64,000 nt of DNA from Streptomyces sp. SPB162 (GCF_029504575.1 NZ_JAQFII010000001.1:6455001-6519000), one strand, 5' to 3'; counted from the stretch's first letter, positions 34,356 to 44,082 are shown. Translations and numbers: made by a program. Notes: generated from the letters alone by a model not told the origin.

Positions 34356-34781
34356 GTGGGCCACGCGCGACAACAGGCCCGCATGGTGGCCCGCACCCCG
34401 GAAAAGCGCCGCGTGGCCCTTGCCGGCCCACTGGGCGCCTTCGTCCAAGCCCAGTTTTACTCCGCCTTCGCCCTGTACGTCGGCCGGGTAATCGATTCTG
34501 CCCCCCTGCGCTCCGCACTGATCGCCCGGCCGGCCCTGCTGCTCGTCATCCGGTGGTACGCGATCCGGGCCAGCATCGAAGCCACGCTCTCCCAGAACGT
34601 CCGAGTCCATGGCCTGCGCCGGTCCCGCTACCGCGGCCTGGCCAAGACCCACGTACAGCATGTCTTCACCGGCATGGCCTGCAACATCACCCGTGTCGCC
34701 GACTGGATCAGCGACACGCCACGGGCCCGCCGCCGAGCCACCTGCTTCCGGGCCCTCTGCACCGCCCTCGGCATCGCGTAG
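34356..34781 (+). pseudogene. IS1182-like transposase C-terminal fragment
   Basis: The C-terminal 80 residues, with ASIEATLSQNVRVHGLRRSR, YRGLAKTHVQHVFTG and ACNITRVADWI, match the end of IS1182-type DDE transposases. The catalytic N-terminal two-thirds are absent, and the first 40 residues of the open frame look like shadow sequence. It is therefore a dead remnant. With the IS630 relic it shows repeated insertion beside the integrase. Confidence 0.6.
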
Positions 34782-34837
34782 GGGCACGCGAAGATTACCA
34801 ACAGAGTCACGGCCTTGAGTCAAGGCCCGCGGCTGGT

Positions 34838-35461
34838 TCACCCGTCAGAGCGCTCTGCGCGCTCTGTATCCCGTGCTGGCCCCTGCCCAGCGAGCATGGA
34901 CTCCTCCAAGCGCACGAAGGGGATGTGCCCGCCCGCGGCCCGGTAACTGTCGGCGCTGCCGTTCGTCTCGAAGCCCATGTAGGAGCAGAGTAGGCGGGCG
35001 GCCCTGGGGTGCTTGGGGGCGTAGACGGCCATGACCCGGCCGCCTTCTTCCTCGCTCAGGAAGTGGGCGGTCACGGCATGGAAGCAGCGGCCGACCTGGA
35101 TGGTGGCCTGCGGGGTGTGACGAAGGTTCCGGTACCACTGGGCCTTCGGGCCGAAGCCGGAGGCAACGGTCCAGGTGTGCTGCTGGGCGTCGTACGCCAC
35201 CACTTCGATGACCACGTTGCGGGCCCGGCCTGAGGCGCGTCCGGTGTGGATGAGCAGCAGCATCCGTTTGCCGAAGAGCGGCCCGAGGCCCAGCCGGTAG
35301 AGGTGGACCGGAAGCCGAGCCACTGTGCGTCGCCAGCCGGTCGGCGGGTGGGGTGGTGCGGTGCGTCGGGCTGGGGAGTCACAGCCTGCCTTTCGGGCAT
35401 GCGGGGTCTGCTCCGGCGGGGACTTCGGGGACCAGAATGCTTTGCAAGACAACCTTTGCAT
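34838..35461 (-). CDS. F420/deazaflavin-dependent nitroreductase-family protein (DUF385), 5' end uncertain
   Basis: The conserved part LPVHLYRLGLGPLFGKRMLL, THTGRASGRARNVVIEVV-like and GFGPKAQWYRNLRHTPQATI defines the Ddn/DUF385 split-barrel family, which binds F420 or related flavins. The 5' end is doubtful. In this frame the start would be ATG 35461 or GTG 35323, neither with a good ribosome site. In the next frame GTG 35382 has GAAAGG six bases upstream and reads MTPQPDAPHHPTRRPAG up to the same domain, so a one-base frameshift near 35340 is likely. Confidence 0.7.
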   Translation of the reverse strand: MQRLSCKAFWSPKSPPEQTPHARKAGCDSPARRTAPPHPPTGWRRTVARLPVHLYRLGLGPLFGKRMLLLIHTGRASGRARNVVIEVVAYDAQQHTWTVASGFGPKAQWYRNLRHTPQATIQVGRCFHAVTAHFLSEEEGGRVMAVYAPKHPRAARLLCSYMGFETNGSADSYRAAGGHIPFVRLEESMLAGQGPARDTERAERSDG

Positions 35462-35839
35462 AGTCCAAAGGCTGATGGAAGTCGGCGGTCGGCGCAGCAA
35501 CAAAAACGGTCAACCGGCCGTCTTGCGCTTCGTGTAGCGGGAAAGTGCCGACGCCGGAGCGACTGCCCGCCTGTCGTAGGGAAAGGGAGGGGGTTCGCCC
35601 GGCATGAAGCGCCCTGTCGGCCACGCGCCCCTACTTTGTCCGGGCTGCCGTTCGCCGCTAGGACCCTCATCGTCGGTGTGGACATCGCGGCCGGGCCGGG
35701 CCGGCGACTGGCGCCGCACGGTGATCATCGGTGCTCTTTCGCTTCTCCTTGACCAGCATGGCGCAGTCCGGCGGTGCGGGATTCTTGACGATTTCCCGAC
35801 GGTCCCTAGCGATTTCCTGACGTAGGCTCTGATCTGGTG

Positions 35840-35860
35840 TGCCGGGAAGCCTGGTCGGCA
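35840..35860 (+). promoter_or_regulatory. Candidate structured leader hairpin before the APC transporter
   Basis: TGCCG and CGGCA arms enclose GGAAGCCTGGT about 55 bases before the transporter start, in an otherwise gene-free 410-base gap (35504-35913). It could form part of an RNA leader controlling the transporter. I cannot assign it to a known riboswitch class. Confidence 0.3.
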
Positions 35861-35913
35861 ATGCGTTGCGCGTTTGTGCGTTCCACATTTGGTCTGTCAT
35901 GAAAGGCTCTCGC

Positions 35914-37308
35914 ATGTCTCTCCGTGGGCAGGTTCGCCCTGCCGGCGCGCCCCTCGGCGCTTCCTGTGGCCCGCGCCGCTCGGTCCTCTTCTTCGCGTTC
36001 GCCTTCGCGGTCATCGCCGACCCGGTCTCATCCGTCGCGTATGCCATCGAGGCGGCCCTGCGGGCCCTGGACGGTGATCTGGCGCTGCTGTTGCCGACCA
36101 TGTCGCTGGTGGTGGGCCTGGTCGTGGTGGTGACCGCCAACTACTGGCAGCTGGTACGTCGTTTCCCCAAGGGCGGGGGCGCGGCGGCCGCGGCCGGGCG
36201 GGCCTTCGGGCCCCGCTGGACCTTCCTGCCCATCGGCGCGCTGGTGGTGGACTTCGTCCTGACCATCGGCATCTCGATCTCGGCGGCGTCCAGCGCGGTG
36301 ATCGCCCTGTTCCCCGAACTGGCGGGGGCCCGCATCCCGTTGGCCCTGGGGCTGCTGGTGCTGGTGGCCGGGCTGACCTGGTTCGGGCACGGCGGCCGGC
36401 TGCTGTTCGCGGTGATGACCGTGCTGTTCGTCGTGGTCTCCGTCGTCGTGCTCGTGCTCGGCTTCGTCTCCCCACACGAGATGGGGCATGCCGCGAGCAG
36501 TACCGACCCGGGCCGGTCGGCGGTGCTCGCGGTAGTACTCGCCTTCCCTGTCGCGATGGCCCTGGCCACCGGTGTCGAGGCGCCCTCGACCGCGATCGCC
36601 CAGCTCGGCCAGCTGGATGACAATCACCGGCGCCGCTTCGGCCGGGGCACGCTCGCGCTGCTCGTGGTGATCGTCGGCGGGCTGACGATCGCGCTGACCG
36701 CGCTGGCCGTACGTCTGCATGTCGGAATCCCGGACGCCGACTCCACCCAGATCGCCGACATCGCGCACGCGGCGGCCGGCCCCGGCTGGCTGTACGGAGC
36801 GTTCCAGCTGACCAGTTCGCTGTTGCTGCTGGCGGCTGCCAGCTCGTCCTTCCAGGCCGGACCCGGTCTGCTGAAGGCCCTGGCGGGTACAGCGGGCGCG
36901 CCGGGCGTGCTGCCGCCGGTCCTGGGACGGACGAACAAGCACCACACCCCGTATTGGTCGGTGGTCGTCTACCTGGCCGCCGCTGCCGTGATCATCGTTG
37001 CGGCGGCCGGCCAGGAGCAGAAACTCGTGCTCTTCTACGCGGTCGCGGTCTTCGTCAGCTTCCTGGTGGGCCTGCTCGCCATGACCAGCTTCGCCCGCAC
37101 CGAGAAGAAGCCGGCACTGGCCTGGGTCAACGCCCTGGCCGCGGCGGCCGTCGCCTTCACTCTCGCCGTGAACCTGCTGCGCGGCTGGCCGCTGCTGTCC
37201 CTGGCAGCCACTTTGCTCATCGCCGGCGGGCTGTACGCGCGCTGGGTCCGGGCCGGGCGACCCACCGGGATCGAGGACGTGGAGGGCAGGTCGGAGTCAG
37301 CGGCCTGA
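35914..37308 (+). CDS. APC-superfamily amino acid/cation permease
   Basis: A 464-residue membrane protein with about 12 transmembrane segments. The first, FFAFAFAVIADPVSSVAYAI, and RRFPKGGGAAAAAGRAFG fit the amino acid-polyamine-organocation permeases. A late segment, ATGVEAPSTAIAQL, is also typical. ATG 35914 is chosen for AAAGG about eight bases upstream. ATG 35899 is in frame but lacks a site. The substrate is unknown. It precedes a channel-like NAD-binding protein gene by 158 bases, and the two may function together in ion homeostasis (inference). Confidence 0.88.
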   Translation: MSLRGQVRPAGAPLGASCGPRRSVLFFAFAFAVIADPVSSVAYAIEAALRALDGDLALLLPTMSLVVGLVVVVTANYWQLVRRFPKGGGAAAAAGRAFGPRWTFLPIGALVVDFVLTIGISISAASSAVIALFPELAGARIPLALGLLVLVAGLTWFGHGGRLLFAVMTVLFVVVSVVVLVLGFVSPHEMGHAASSTDPGRSAVLAVVLAFPVAMALATGVEAPSTAIAQLGQLDDNHRRRFGRGTLALLVVIVGGLTIALTALAVRLHVGIPDADSTQIADIAHAAAGPGWLYGAFQLTSSLLLLAAASSSFQAGPGLLKALAGTAGAPGVLPPVLGRTNKHHTPYWSVVVYLAAAAVIIVAAAGQEQKLVLFYAVAVFVSFLVGLLAMTSFARTEKKPALAWVNALAAAAVAFTLAVNLLRGWPLLSLAATLLIAGGLYARWVRAGRPTGIEDVEGRSESAA

Positions 37309-37466
37309 CGGGTCACAGGGCGGCCTGCGATGCATCCGGGGCCGGGCCGGGCCGGAGCGTCGTCGGAGGCGCAGGGCGTTTCCCCGGGCCGTTCACGCAC
37401 CGCAGACTTTCCCGCGTCCCGGACCCCGGACGAAACCAGGCGACGGGGTGAGGGAGTCTAGGGGGC

Positions 37467-39427
37467 GTGGTGTCACTTCCTCAGCAGGTCCAACGTCCCG
37501 GCCCCGTCGCCCACATGATCGTCTGTGGCGACGGCGCACTCGCGCACCGGCTCGCGGCCGAGCTGCGGCAGCTCTACGGGGAGCCGGTGACTCTCGTCGT
37601 GCCGCAGGGGACCGGGCACGGTGCCCTGCGTCCGGCGTCCCCGGGCCCGCGCGGCCGGCGGACCTCCGCTCTCCTCGGCCGTATGACACCCGCTGTGGCG
37701 CACACGGCTGTCGTCTCCGACGAACCGGCCGTGGACATTCCTCTGCTGGAGGCGGACGAGCCCGATGAACAGGTGCTGCGGGAAGCTGGGGTGGAGCGTG
37801 CCGAGGCGCTGGCGCTGGTGTACGACGACGATGAGATCAACATCCGGGCGGCGTTGACGGCCCGGCGTCTCAACCCCCGTCTGCGGCTGGTGATCCGGCT
37901 CTACAACCGCAAGTTGGGTCAGCACCTGGAGGCGCTCCTCGACCAGGCGGCGGCAGTCGCCGATCCCGGGATCGATCCGCAGGTTCTGGACGCATCCACC
38001 ACTGTGCTGTCGGATGCGGACACCGCGGCCCCGGCACTGGTCGCCTCGGCGATCACCGGCACCAGCAAGGTCGTGCAAGCCGACGGGCTGCTGTTGCGGG
38101 CTGTCGAACGCACCCCTCCGGGCCGGGGTCAGGTCGCCGACGAGGGGCTGTGCACGCTGGCGCTGCTGTCCTCCACGGTCAACGACCCGGCGGGCAGCGA
38201 GGGTTTGGACCGCAGCGGAGCCGCTGGTCCGCAACTGCTGCCCGACGCCCGCACAGTGGCAGCGGCCACCGGGCGGGGAACCGTTGTCCTGGAAGCCATC
38301 GCCCCGGCTTCAACGCACCACCGCCGCGCGGTTGGCGAGCCCCCGGTGTCCCGCTCGGTTCGCTCTTCTCCCGTCGGCTCCTGTGGTCCGTCGCCGGTAT
38401 CGGAGCAGCCGTGCTCGCCCTTGCCGTGTCGGCCTGGCTCACCACCGGCGGCAGCCCGCTGCACGCCGGCTATCTCACCCTCCTCGATCTGTTCGCCATC
38501 GACGACCCGGCGATCGCCGGACCGCCCAGCCGCAAGGTGATCCAACTGTTCACCGGGCTCATCGGCCTGCTGCTCCTGCCGGTCCTGGTCGCCGGGGTCC
38601 TGGAGGCACTCGGCGCCTTCCGCAGCGCCTCCGCCCTGCGCCGCCCGCCGCGCGGCCTGTCCGGCCATGTCGTCCTGCTGGGGCTGGGCAAGGTCGGCGC
38701 CCGCGTTCTGGCCCGGCTGCTCGAACTGGGCATCCCTGCCGTCTGTGTGGAGAACGATCCCCAGGCACGAGGGCTCACCCTGGCCCGTCGCCTGCACGTT
38801 CCGGTCGTCCTCGGAGATATCGCGCAGGAAGGCGTACTGGAGGCCGCCCGGATCCACCGGGCACATGCTCTGCTCGCCCTGACCAGCTCGGACACCACCA
38901 ACCTGGAGGCCGCCCTCTACGCCCGCTCGGTCAAGTCCGACCTGCGGGTGTCCATGCGGCTGTACGACGACGACTTCGCGACCGCCGTCTACCGCACCCT
39001 GCGCGCCGCCCACCCGGACGCCGTCACCCGCAGCCGCAGCGTCTCCCACCTGGCCGCACCGGCCTTCGGCGGCGCCATGATGGGCCGCCAGATACTGGGC
39101 GCCATACCGGTCGAACGCAAGGTACTGCTCTTCGCGGCCGTCGAGGTGGGGGGCCACCGGGAACTGGAAGGCCGCACCGTCGCCGAGACGTTCCGGCCCG
39201 GCTCCTGGCGCGTCCTGGCCCTGGACACCTCCGCCCCGGGCCACCGCACCCCGGATCTGGCCACCGCGCGATCCACCGGGTACGAGCCGGCCGACCGCCC
39301 GGCCGACCTGGTGTGGGAGCTGCCCGACAGCTACATCCTGCAGGCCCAGGACCGGGTGGTCCTGGCTGCCACCCGCCGCGGCCTGGCTGAACTCCTGGGG
39401 CGCCGCTCCCTGCCCCTGAGACCGTGA
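37467..39427 (+). pseudogene. CASTOR/TrkA-like NAD-binding ion channel protein (frameshifted)
   Basis: Two open frames make one protein of about 650 residues. The 5' part (37467 to about 38340) begins MVSLPQQVQRPGPVAHMIVC and has a TrkA-N-like NAD-binding region with DDEINIRAALTARRLNPRLR. The 3' part (to 39427) has two membrane segments (LLWSVAGIGAAVLALAVSAW, FTGLIGLLLLPVLVAGVLEA) and a second NAD-binding domain, HVVLLGLGKVGARVLARLL. The frame changes between 38300 and 38345. Relatives are single proteins resembling CASTOR/POLLUX channels. Whether the shift is real or a sequencing error is undecided. Confidence 0.75.
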
Positions 39428-39498
39428 AATCCGGCCCCGGAGACCACGAACCCCGCAGGCTACGACTGGATCCGGCCGTCGCCGCCGTCCTCGCTGGA

Positions 39499-39836
39499 TG
39501 GTCAGCGCGTCCTGGACCAGCACGATCCAGGGCAACGGCTGGGACAGGTGGCCCCCGAAGCAGCCACAGTTCACGACCGCGGGCGTACGCCTGTACGGCC
39601 ATTGCGGTCCACGTCACTGAGGCGGCCGTGTAGATGCACACCGGGGTGCGCGCTGTCGATCGCGGGCGGGCCAGGAACCACACGCCGCGCACCAGCTTGC
39701 CAGCGATCAGAACCACCGCGAGCGTGGTCGCGCCTGCGCCGTTCGCTGGACCGTACGCGGTCAGAATCCCGGGCATCCGTCCGAAGGAGACGAGCTGACC
39801 CAGAGCCATCGCCGTGTACACCACCCACGCGACCAT
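39499..39836 (-). pseudogene. MauE/DoxX-like membrane protein pseudogene
   Basis: The 5' part (MVAWVVYTAMALGQLVSFGR to AMAVQAYARG) aligns closely with the intact MauE-like gene at 54832. The frame then shifts near 39570, and the adjoining frame continues with NCGCFGGHLSQPLPWIVLVQ before homology ends at about 39499. The C-terminal 35 residues of the intact copy are lost. It is a decayed second copy about 15 kb from the functional one. Confidence 0.75.
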
Positions 39837-40024
39837 GGGCAACGCGGCATCCCGCCGCCGAGGCGGCTGGCGGGATGCCGCGGAAACCGGGTCACGTGTG
39901 TCTGCTTGTTACCGGCGGTCGGTCCCCACCGAAGCTGTTCCGGCGGGTTGGTCCCACCGGGACTGGGAGAGCCCCGTACCGGCTGATCGCGCGTAGAATC
40001 GTCCTATATCCGCAGGGAGGCGTC

Positions 40025-40321
40025 ATGCGACGCACCATCCGCATCGGACCGTTCAGATTCGGGACCGGCCGCAGCCGGGAGTGTGCGGTGCCCGGACGGG
40101 TGAGCCGTGAGCGGTTTGCCGTTGATGTGGCAGAGGGACTGATGGGTGTCGGCGTCCCGTTCAGGCGCGGGTGCAGCGCCCTGGGGTTCCGGGTGCTCGT
40201 CACCGACAAGGAAACCGGCCGACGCCAGTACGTCTCCGAAAGCTACACCCACGACCAGGCGTATGCCGACGGCGAAAAGTACATCACCAAACTGGTCACC
40301 GGCAGGAAGCGCGTGAAGTGA
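40025..40321 (+). CDS. Hypothetical protein
   Basis: A 98-residue basic protein. ATG 40025 has GGGAGG five bases upstream, and TAGAAT at 39994-39999 is a reasonable -10 element. The N-terminus MRRTIRIGPFRFGTGRSREC is Arg-rich. The C-terminal half LGFRVLVTDKETGRRQYVSE looks like a small beta hairpin with an acidic/aromatic end. No membrane segment. No family recognised. The 293 bases after it hold no supported gene. Confidence 0.65.
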   Translation: MRRTIRIGPFRFGTGRSRECAVPGRVSRERFAVDVAEGLMGVGVPFRRGCSALGFRVLVTDKETGRRQYVSESYTHDQAYADGEKYITKLVTGRKRVK

Positions 40322-40614
40322 CAGTCGGAGGTGCCCGGTGCGTGCGCGGCCGGGCGAACCGCTCGGTGGGCCGCGGCGGGGCTCGCCCGAGATAGGGCTG
40401 GGCGATCACATCGAAGACCACGTCCCTGGGCGCGCTGATGCGCTCCTGGTTTGGGACGGGCCCAGTGAGCGCGGCCCGGCATCATCGCCAGCGACCACGA
40501 CGACCAGCCGCAGTCGGCGAACCCCTCACCTGTCCATACGGGTCACCGTACGAGCAGAAGCGGCCGCGGGAAGTCCCGGTCGGCAAGAGCGTAACCAGGC
40601 CGCGGCCGCGTGGT

Positions 40615-41052
40615 TCATGGGGTGCGGACGACGGCGGCGTAGGAACCGATGCCGATGAGGCGCGTGCCGGGAATGTTGCCGCCGGAGGTGAGCAGGGCGG
40701 ACACGCTGCCGGTCCGGGGGTCGAAGTCGATGTCCTGGACGATTCCGTCCTCCTCGCCGTGGTCGGTGAGGAGGCGTTTGCCGAGCAGGCCACTCGAGGC
40801 GGTGGCGAGCGGGGCGAGTTCGTCGTCGGCGTCCCGCAGGGCGCCCCCGTCGGGGGCCATGACCGCGTCCGGTCCGACCGCGTGAACGTCCGGCCAGGCC
40901 AGGAACTTTCCGGCGCCGCTGGTCTTCGCCAGGTGCAGAGCGATCACGCGGGATGCCGCGGGGTCGATGACGATGCCTGCGACGGTGCCGATGGCGACGG
41001 CGTCGGCCTTGCTCATCACGGTGAGCCCGGACAGTTCGCTGAGCAGCATCAT
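40615..41052 (-). CDS. PRC-barrel domain protein
   Basis: A 145-residue protein with a PRC-barrel (LLSELSGLTVMSKADAVAIG, GTVAGIVIDPAASRVIALHL). A second such repeat follows (LLGKRLLTDHGEEDGIVQDI, DFDPRTGSVSALLTSGG). Tandem ATGs at 41052 and 41049 follow GGAGG. The second has the better spacing. It overlaps the stop of the larger PRC-barrel gene upstream (ATGA). PRC-barrels act as small adaptor or RNA/protein-binding domains. The role here is unknown. Confidence 0.83.
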   Translation of the reverse strand: MMLLSELSGLTVMSKADAVAIGTVAGIVIDPAASRVIALHLAKTSGAGKFLAWPDVHAVGPDAVMAPDGGALRDADDELAPLATASSGLLGKRLLTDHGEEDGIVQDIDFDPRTGSVSALLTSGGNIPGTRLIGIGSYAAVVRTP

Positions 41053-41618
41053 GCCTCCATCAGGCGGGCCCGGAATGCCTGCATCATCTCGGTGAAGCCG
41101 GGGAGGTCCTCGGCGACGAATTCGGCCGCGAGTGCCGGGACGACCAGGGCCTCGCCGGAGACCGCGATGGTCTGGGACAGCGGGATGAACACGGTCCGCG
41201 CGTGGTGGCCGAGGACTTCGCTGGATGCGATGGCGTAGCCCACCGCGGTCGCGGAGGTTTCGCTCACCTCGATGACCACGTCGGTGATCCGGCCCAGGTC
41301 GGTGCCGGTATCGGTGAGGACGCGTGAGCCCAGCACGTTGCCGCCCCCGGTCTCGGACCGGTCGGCGACCTGAGCGCGGTCCTCGAATACGTTCTCGTCG
41401 CGGATCATCACGGCGTGGCTGCCCAGCCCCGTGACCCCGGCCCAGGGCAGTGCCCGCTTCAGCGGCCCCGAGAACAGTCCGCCACCGCTGAGGGTGAAAC
41501 CGGCGACCCGTCCGCCGGGGCCATCGAAGACGGTGTCCTTGACCTGCGCGACGGCTTCCCCGGCAAGGGTCACCACCGGTCGTTTGGCGATCTCGGTCGC
41601 CAGCATCAGCGCGGTCAT
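41049..41618 (-). CDS. PRC-barrel domain protein
   Basis: A 189-residue protein with two PRC-barrel units, seen in LATEIAKRPVVTLAGEAVAQ followed by VKDTVFDGPGGRVAGFTLSG, and in LGSRVLTDTGTDLGRITDVV. It ends in a more hydrophobic sequence with FTEMMQAFRARLMEA. ATG 41618 overlaps the stop of a small membrane protein gene, so the three genes form one coupled operon. It is probably a structural or sensory partner of that membrane protein (inference). Confidence 0.83.
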   Translation of the reverse strand: MTALMLATEIAKRPVVTLAGEAVAQVKDTVFDGPGGRVAGFTLSGGGLFSGPLKRALPWAGVTGLGSHAVMIRDENVFEDRAQVADRSETGGGNVLGSRVLTDTGTDLGRITDVVIEVSETSATAVGYAIASSEVLGHHARTVFIPLSQTIAVSGEALVVPALAAEFVAEDLPGFTEMMQAFRARLMEA

Positions 41619-41758
41619 TTCGCGCCCCGCTTCCCCCGCCGCCCGCGATGCACCGCGACGGCGCCGCCCCGGCGCCGCCTCGCCTGCGTCCACATCGCAC
41701 AGGCGACCAGCACCACCATTGCCGCCATGACGACCATGACCCACACCCACCAGTCCAC
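41615..41758 (-). CDS. Small single-span membrane protein
   Basis: A 47-residue protein starting at GTG 41758 with GGAGG six to seven bases upstream. One transmembrane segment, WWVWVMVVMAAMVVLVACAM, is followed by a very basic cytoplasmic tail (WTQARRRRGGAV). It is first in a three-gene coupled operon with two PRC-barrel genes. Function unknown. Confidence 0.75.
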   Translation of the reverse strand: MDWWVWVMVVMAAMVVLVACAMWTQARRRRGGAVAVHRGRRGKRGAK

Positions 41759-41987
41759 CGTGCACCTCCGCTCGAACCGTGCACAGCCAGGGGCTGTCTC
41801 AGTCAAGTGTCCTGCGGGCCTGGTCCCCTTGTCCATCGCTCCGGCGGGCGCATCCCCCCGAAGGCTCTGCTGACGCCCGTCGCCCGTACGCTGGCCTCCC
41901 TCAGCCCACTTCCCACCGCCGTGCGTGCGCCGGCCCGACCCTGCGCCGGCCACGGGAGGTGAGGCGCGTTCACCGACGGGACACCGT

Positions 41988-42878
41988 GTGACCATCGACC
42001 AACCGGCACCACCCCCGCCTCGCCACCCGGGCCCGGCCGCAGTGCCGAGCCGCCGTGACTGGTGTGCGGCGCTGCGCAGGACACCGGCAGCTCTGTGGAA
42101 CGAGGACGCGACGGACTGGGCCGCCGCGCTGACCTACTACGCGGTGCTCACCATCTTCCCCACCCTGCTGGTGACGCTCTCACTGATCGGGATCGCCGAC
42201 ACCCCGGCAAGCGCGCACCTGGTCGACCAGGTGGCCGCCGTCGTCCCCGCCCCGTCACGCCCCGCCATCCTGCGTGCCCTCAAGAGCATGGCCGACCAGC
42301 AGACCCCCGCACGGCTGCTGGCCGCCTTCGGCACGGTGGGCGCCCTGTGGTCGGCCTCCAGCTACCTGAGCGTCTTCCGCCGCGCCCTGCACGCGATGAA
42401 CGGGGTGAAGGACCGGCGTCCGCTGTGGAAGAAGGCCCCCCTCACCGTGCTCACCGCGCTCGTCCTGCTGGCCCTGCTCGTCTCCAGCGTGCTCGCCCTG
42501 GTCCTGACCGGTAACGCGGCCCGCACCGCCGGCCGGATCATGGGGGTGGACGGCGCCGGCGTCACCGCGTGGAACGCCGGGAAATGGCCGCTGCTGGCGT
42601 GCCTGGTCACCGTCCTGGTCCTGGTGCTGTTCCGCTCCGGCCAGGCCACCGCCTACGGCCTGCGCCACCGCGCCGTAGGCGGGTTGCTCGCCGTCGTCCT
42701 GTGGCTGCTGGCCTCCGCGGGCTTCACCCTCTACACCACCTACGCGGGCACCTACGACCGCCTGTACGGATCACTCGCGGGCATCGTCGTCTTCCTCGTC
42801 TGGCTGTGGCTGTCCAACCTCGCCCTCCTGACCGGAGCACAGTTCAACGCCGAACTCGCCACCCCCCGCCGATCCTGA
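41988..42878 (+). CDS. YihY/BrkB family membrane protein
   Basis: A 296-residue inner membrane protein with about six transmembrane helices. The signature DWAAALTYYAVLTIFPTLLV and SSYLSVFRRALHAMNGV fit the YihY/virulence factor BrkB family, as does FLVWLWLSNLALLTGAQFNA near the end. GTG 41988 is chosen because it follows GGGA. Its role, possibly lipid transport or envelope stress, is unsettled for the family. It is divergent from the PRC-barrel operon. Confidence 0.9.
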   Translation: MTIDQPAPPPPRHPGPAAVPSRRDWCAALRRTPAALWNEDATDWAAALTYYAVLTIFPTLLVTLSLIGIADTPASAHLVDQVAAVVPAPSRPAILRALKSMADQQTPARLLAAFGTVGALWSASSYLSVFRRALHAMNGVKDRRPLWKKAPLTVLTALVLLALLVSSVLALVLTGNAARTAGRIMGVDGAGVTAWNAGKWPLLACLVTVLVLVLFRSGQATAYGLRHRAVGGLLAVVLWLLASAGFTLYTTYAGTYDRLYGSLAGIVVFLVWLWLSNLALLTGAQFNAELATPRRS

Positions 42879-43005
42879 CCAGCCCCTCCTGCGTTCCCGA
42901 CGGTGTTCAGCCGTTCCGCCTGGCTGCCGCAGCAGGCCGGGCGGCACGCCTGAACACCCAAGGCACAGAGCGAGGCGATGGGGCGGGGTGTCTGTCTCCG
43001 GCCTG

Positions 43006-44082
43006 CTATCCGGATGTCGGCGTGCCCGCTGCGGCTACCGGCATCTGGGCAGGACCGAAATCCGCTTTTCCGTGCCGGCGCACGGGTATCTGGTCCTGGT
43101 GCTGTACGATCACGGTCCGCATCGGGAAGGGGATCTCGATGCCCTCAGCCCGGTAGCGCCGGTGCAGGCGTTTGATCAACTCGTGTTTGACCAGGTACTG
43201 GTCACTGAACTCGCGGGCCCGCAGGATCACCGAAAAATCGATGCTGGATTCCCCGAACGTGTGGAACCGGACGGTCGGCTCGTGGCTGGGGACTCCGCCG
43301 GGAACCTGCGCCATCACCTCCGCGGCCACCGCGGTAGTCACCCGATCGACATGATCCAGGTCACTGCCATAGCCGACGCCCGCCTGCACCAGCACCGACA
43401 TCTGCTGCCCCGGCTGATGGTAATTGGTCATGATCGCCCCGGCGAGCTGCGCGTTCGGAACGATCAACAGGTCGTACGGCAGCTGACGCACCACGGTGTA
43501 GCGCCAGTTGATGTCGACGACATAGCCCTCCTCGCCACTGCCGAGCCGGATGTAGTCGCCAGGCTGCACCTCGACGCCAGGATATGCACACCCGCGAACA
43601 GGTTGGCCAGCGTGTCCTGCAGCACCAGCGCCCCCGCCAGCCCGCCCCCGCCCAACGCGGTGAGCAGCGGCGACCGTGATGCCCAGCGTCTGCAGCAGGA
43701 CGAGGATGCCGATGGCCACTACCGCGATACGGGTGATGTTGACGAATATGGTGGCCGAGCCGGCCACCCCGGACCGCGACAGCGCCAGCGCCCGGATCAG
43801 GCCCGCGGCGGTGCGGGCCGCGGTGAGCGTGGCCGCCAGGATGAGCATCGCGACCAGCACCAGGTGCAGGTTGTGGCTAACGGCCGCGGTCAGCGGCAGG
43901 CCCGCTCCGGCCGCCGACACCCCGGCTGCCAGGGCCGCCCAGGGCACCAGAGTCCGCAACGCGTCAACGGCGATCTCATCACCGCTCCACCGCGTCCGGC
44001 TCGCCCAGCCACCGCGCACCACCAGGCCCGCCGCCGCGATGCCCGCCACCATCACATCGTGCAAGGTCACAGCCCGGGTCAC
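43006..44082 (-). CDS. MscS-type mechanosensitive channel with an out-of-frame pore segment
   Basis: A 358-codon frame with N-terminal membrane helices (VFLVLVAMLILAATL-like, IFVNITRIAVVAIGILVLLQ), the beta domain VQPGDYIRLGSGEEGYVVDI, and a C-terminal cytoplasmic part. Between about 43573 and 43670 the frame reads AHRVGRGRAGGGAGAAGHAG, which is not MscS-like. The neighbouring frame there reads GGGGLAGALVLQDTLANLFA, the conserved pore helix. Two opposite indels therefore displace the pore region, and the protein as written would not conduct. These may be real or sequencing errors. Confidence 0.75.
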   Translation of the reverse strand: MTRAVTLHDVMVAGIAAAGLVVRGGWASRTRWSGDEIAVDALRTLVPWAALAAGVSAAGAGLPLTAAVSHNLHLVLVAMLILAATLTAARTAAGLIRALALSRSGVAGSATIFVNITRIAVVAIGILVLLQTLGITVAAAHRVGRGRAGGGAGAAGHAGQPVRGCAYPGVEVQPGDYIRLGSGEEGYVVDINWRYTVVRQLPYDLLIVPNAQLAGAIMTNYHQPGQQMSVLVQAGVGYGSDLDHVDRVTTAVAAEVMAQVPGGVPSHEPTVRFHTFGESSIDFSVILRAREFSDQYLVKHELIKRLHRRYRAEGIEIPFPMRTVIVQHQDQIPVRRHGKADFGPAQMPVAAAGTPTSG

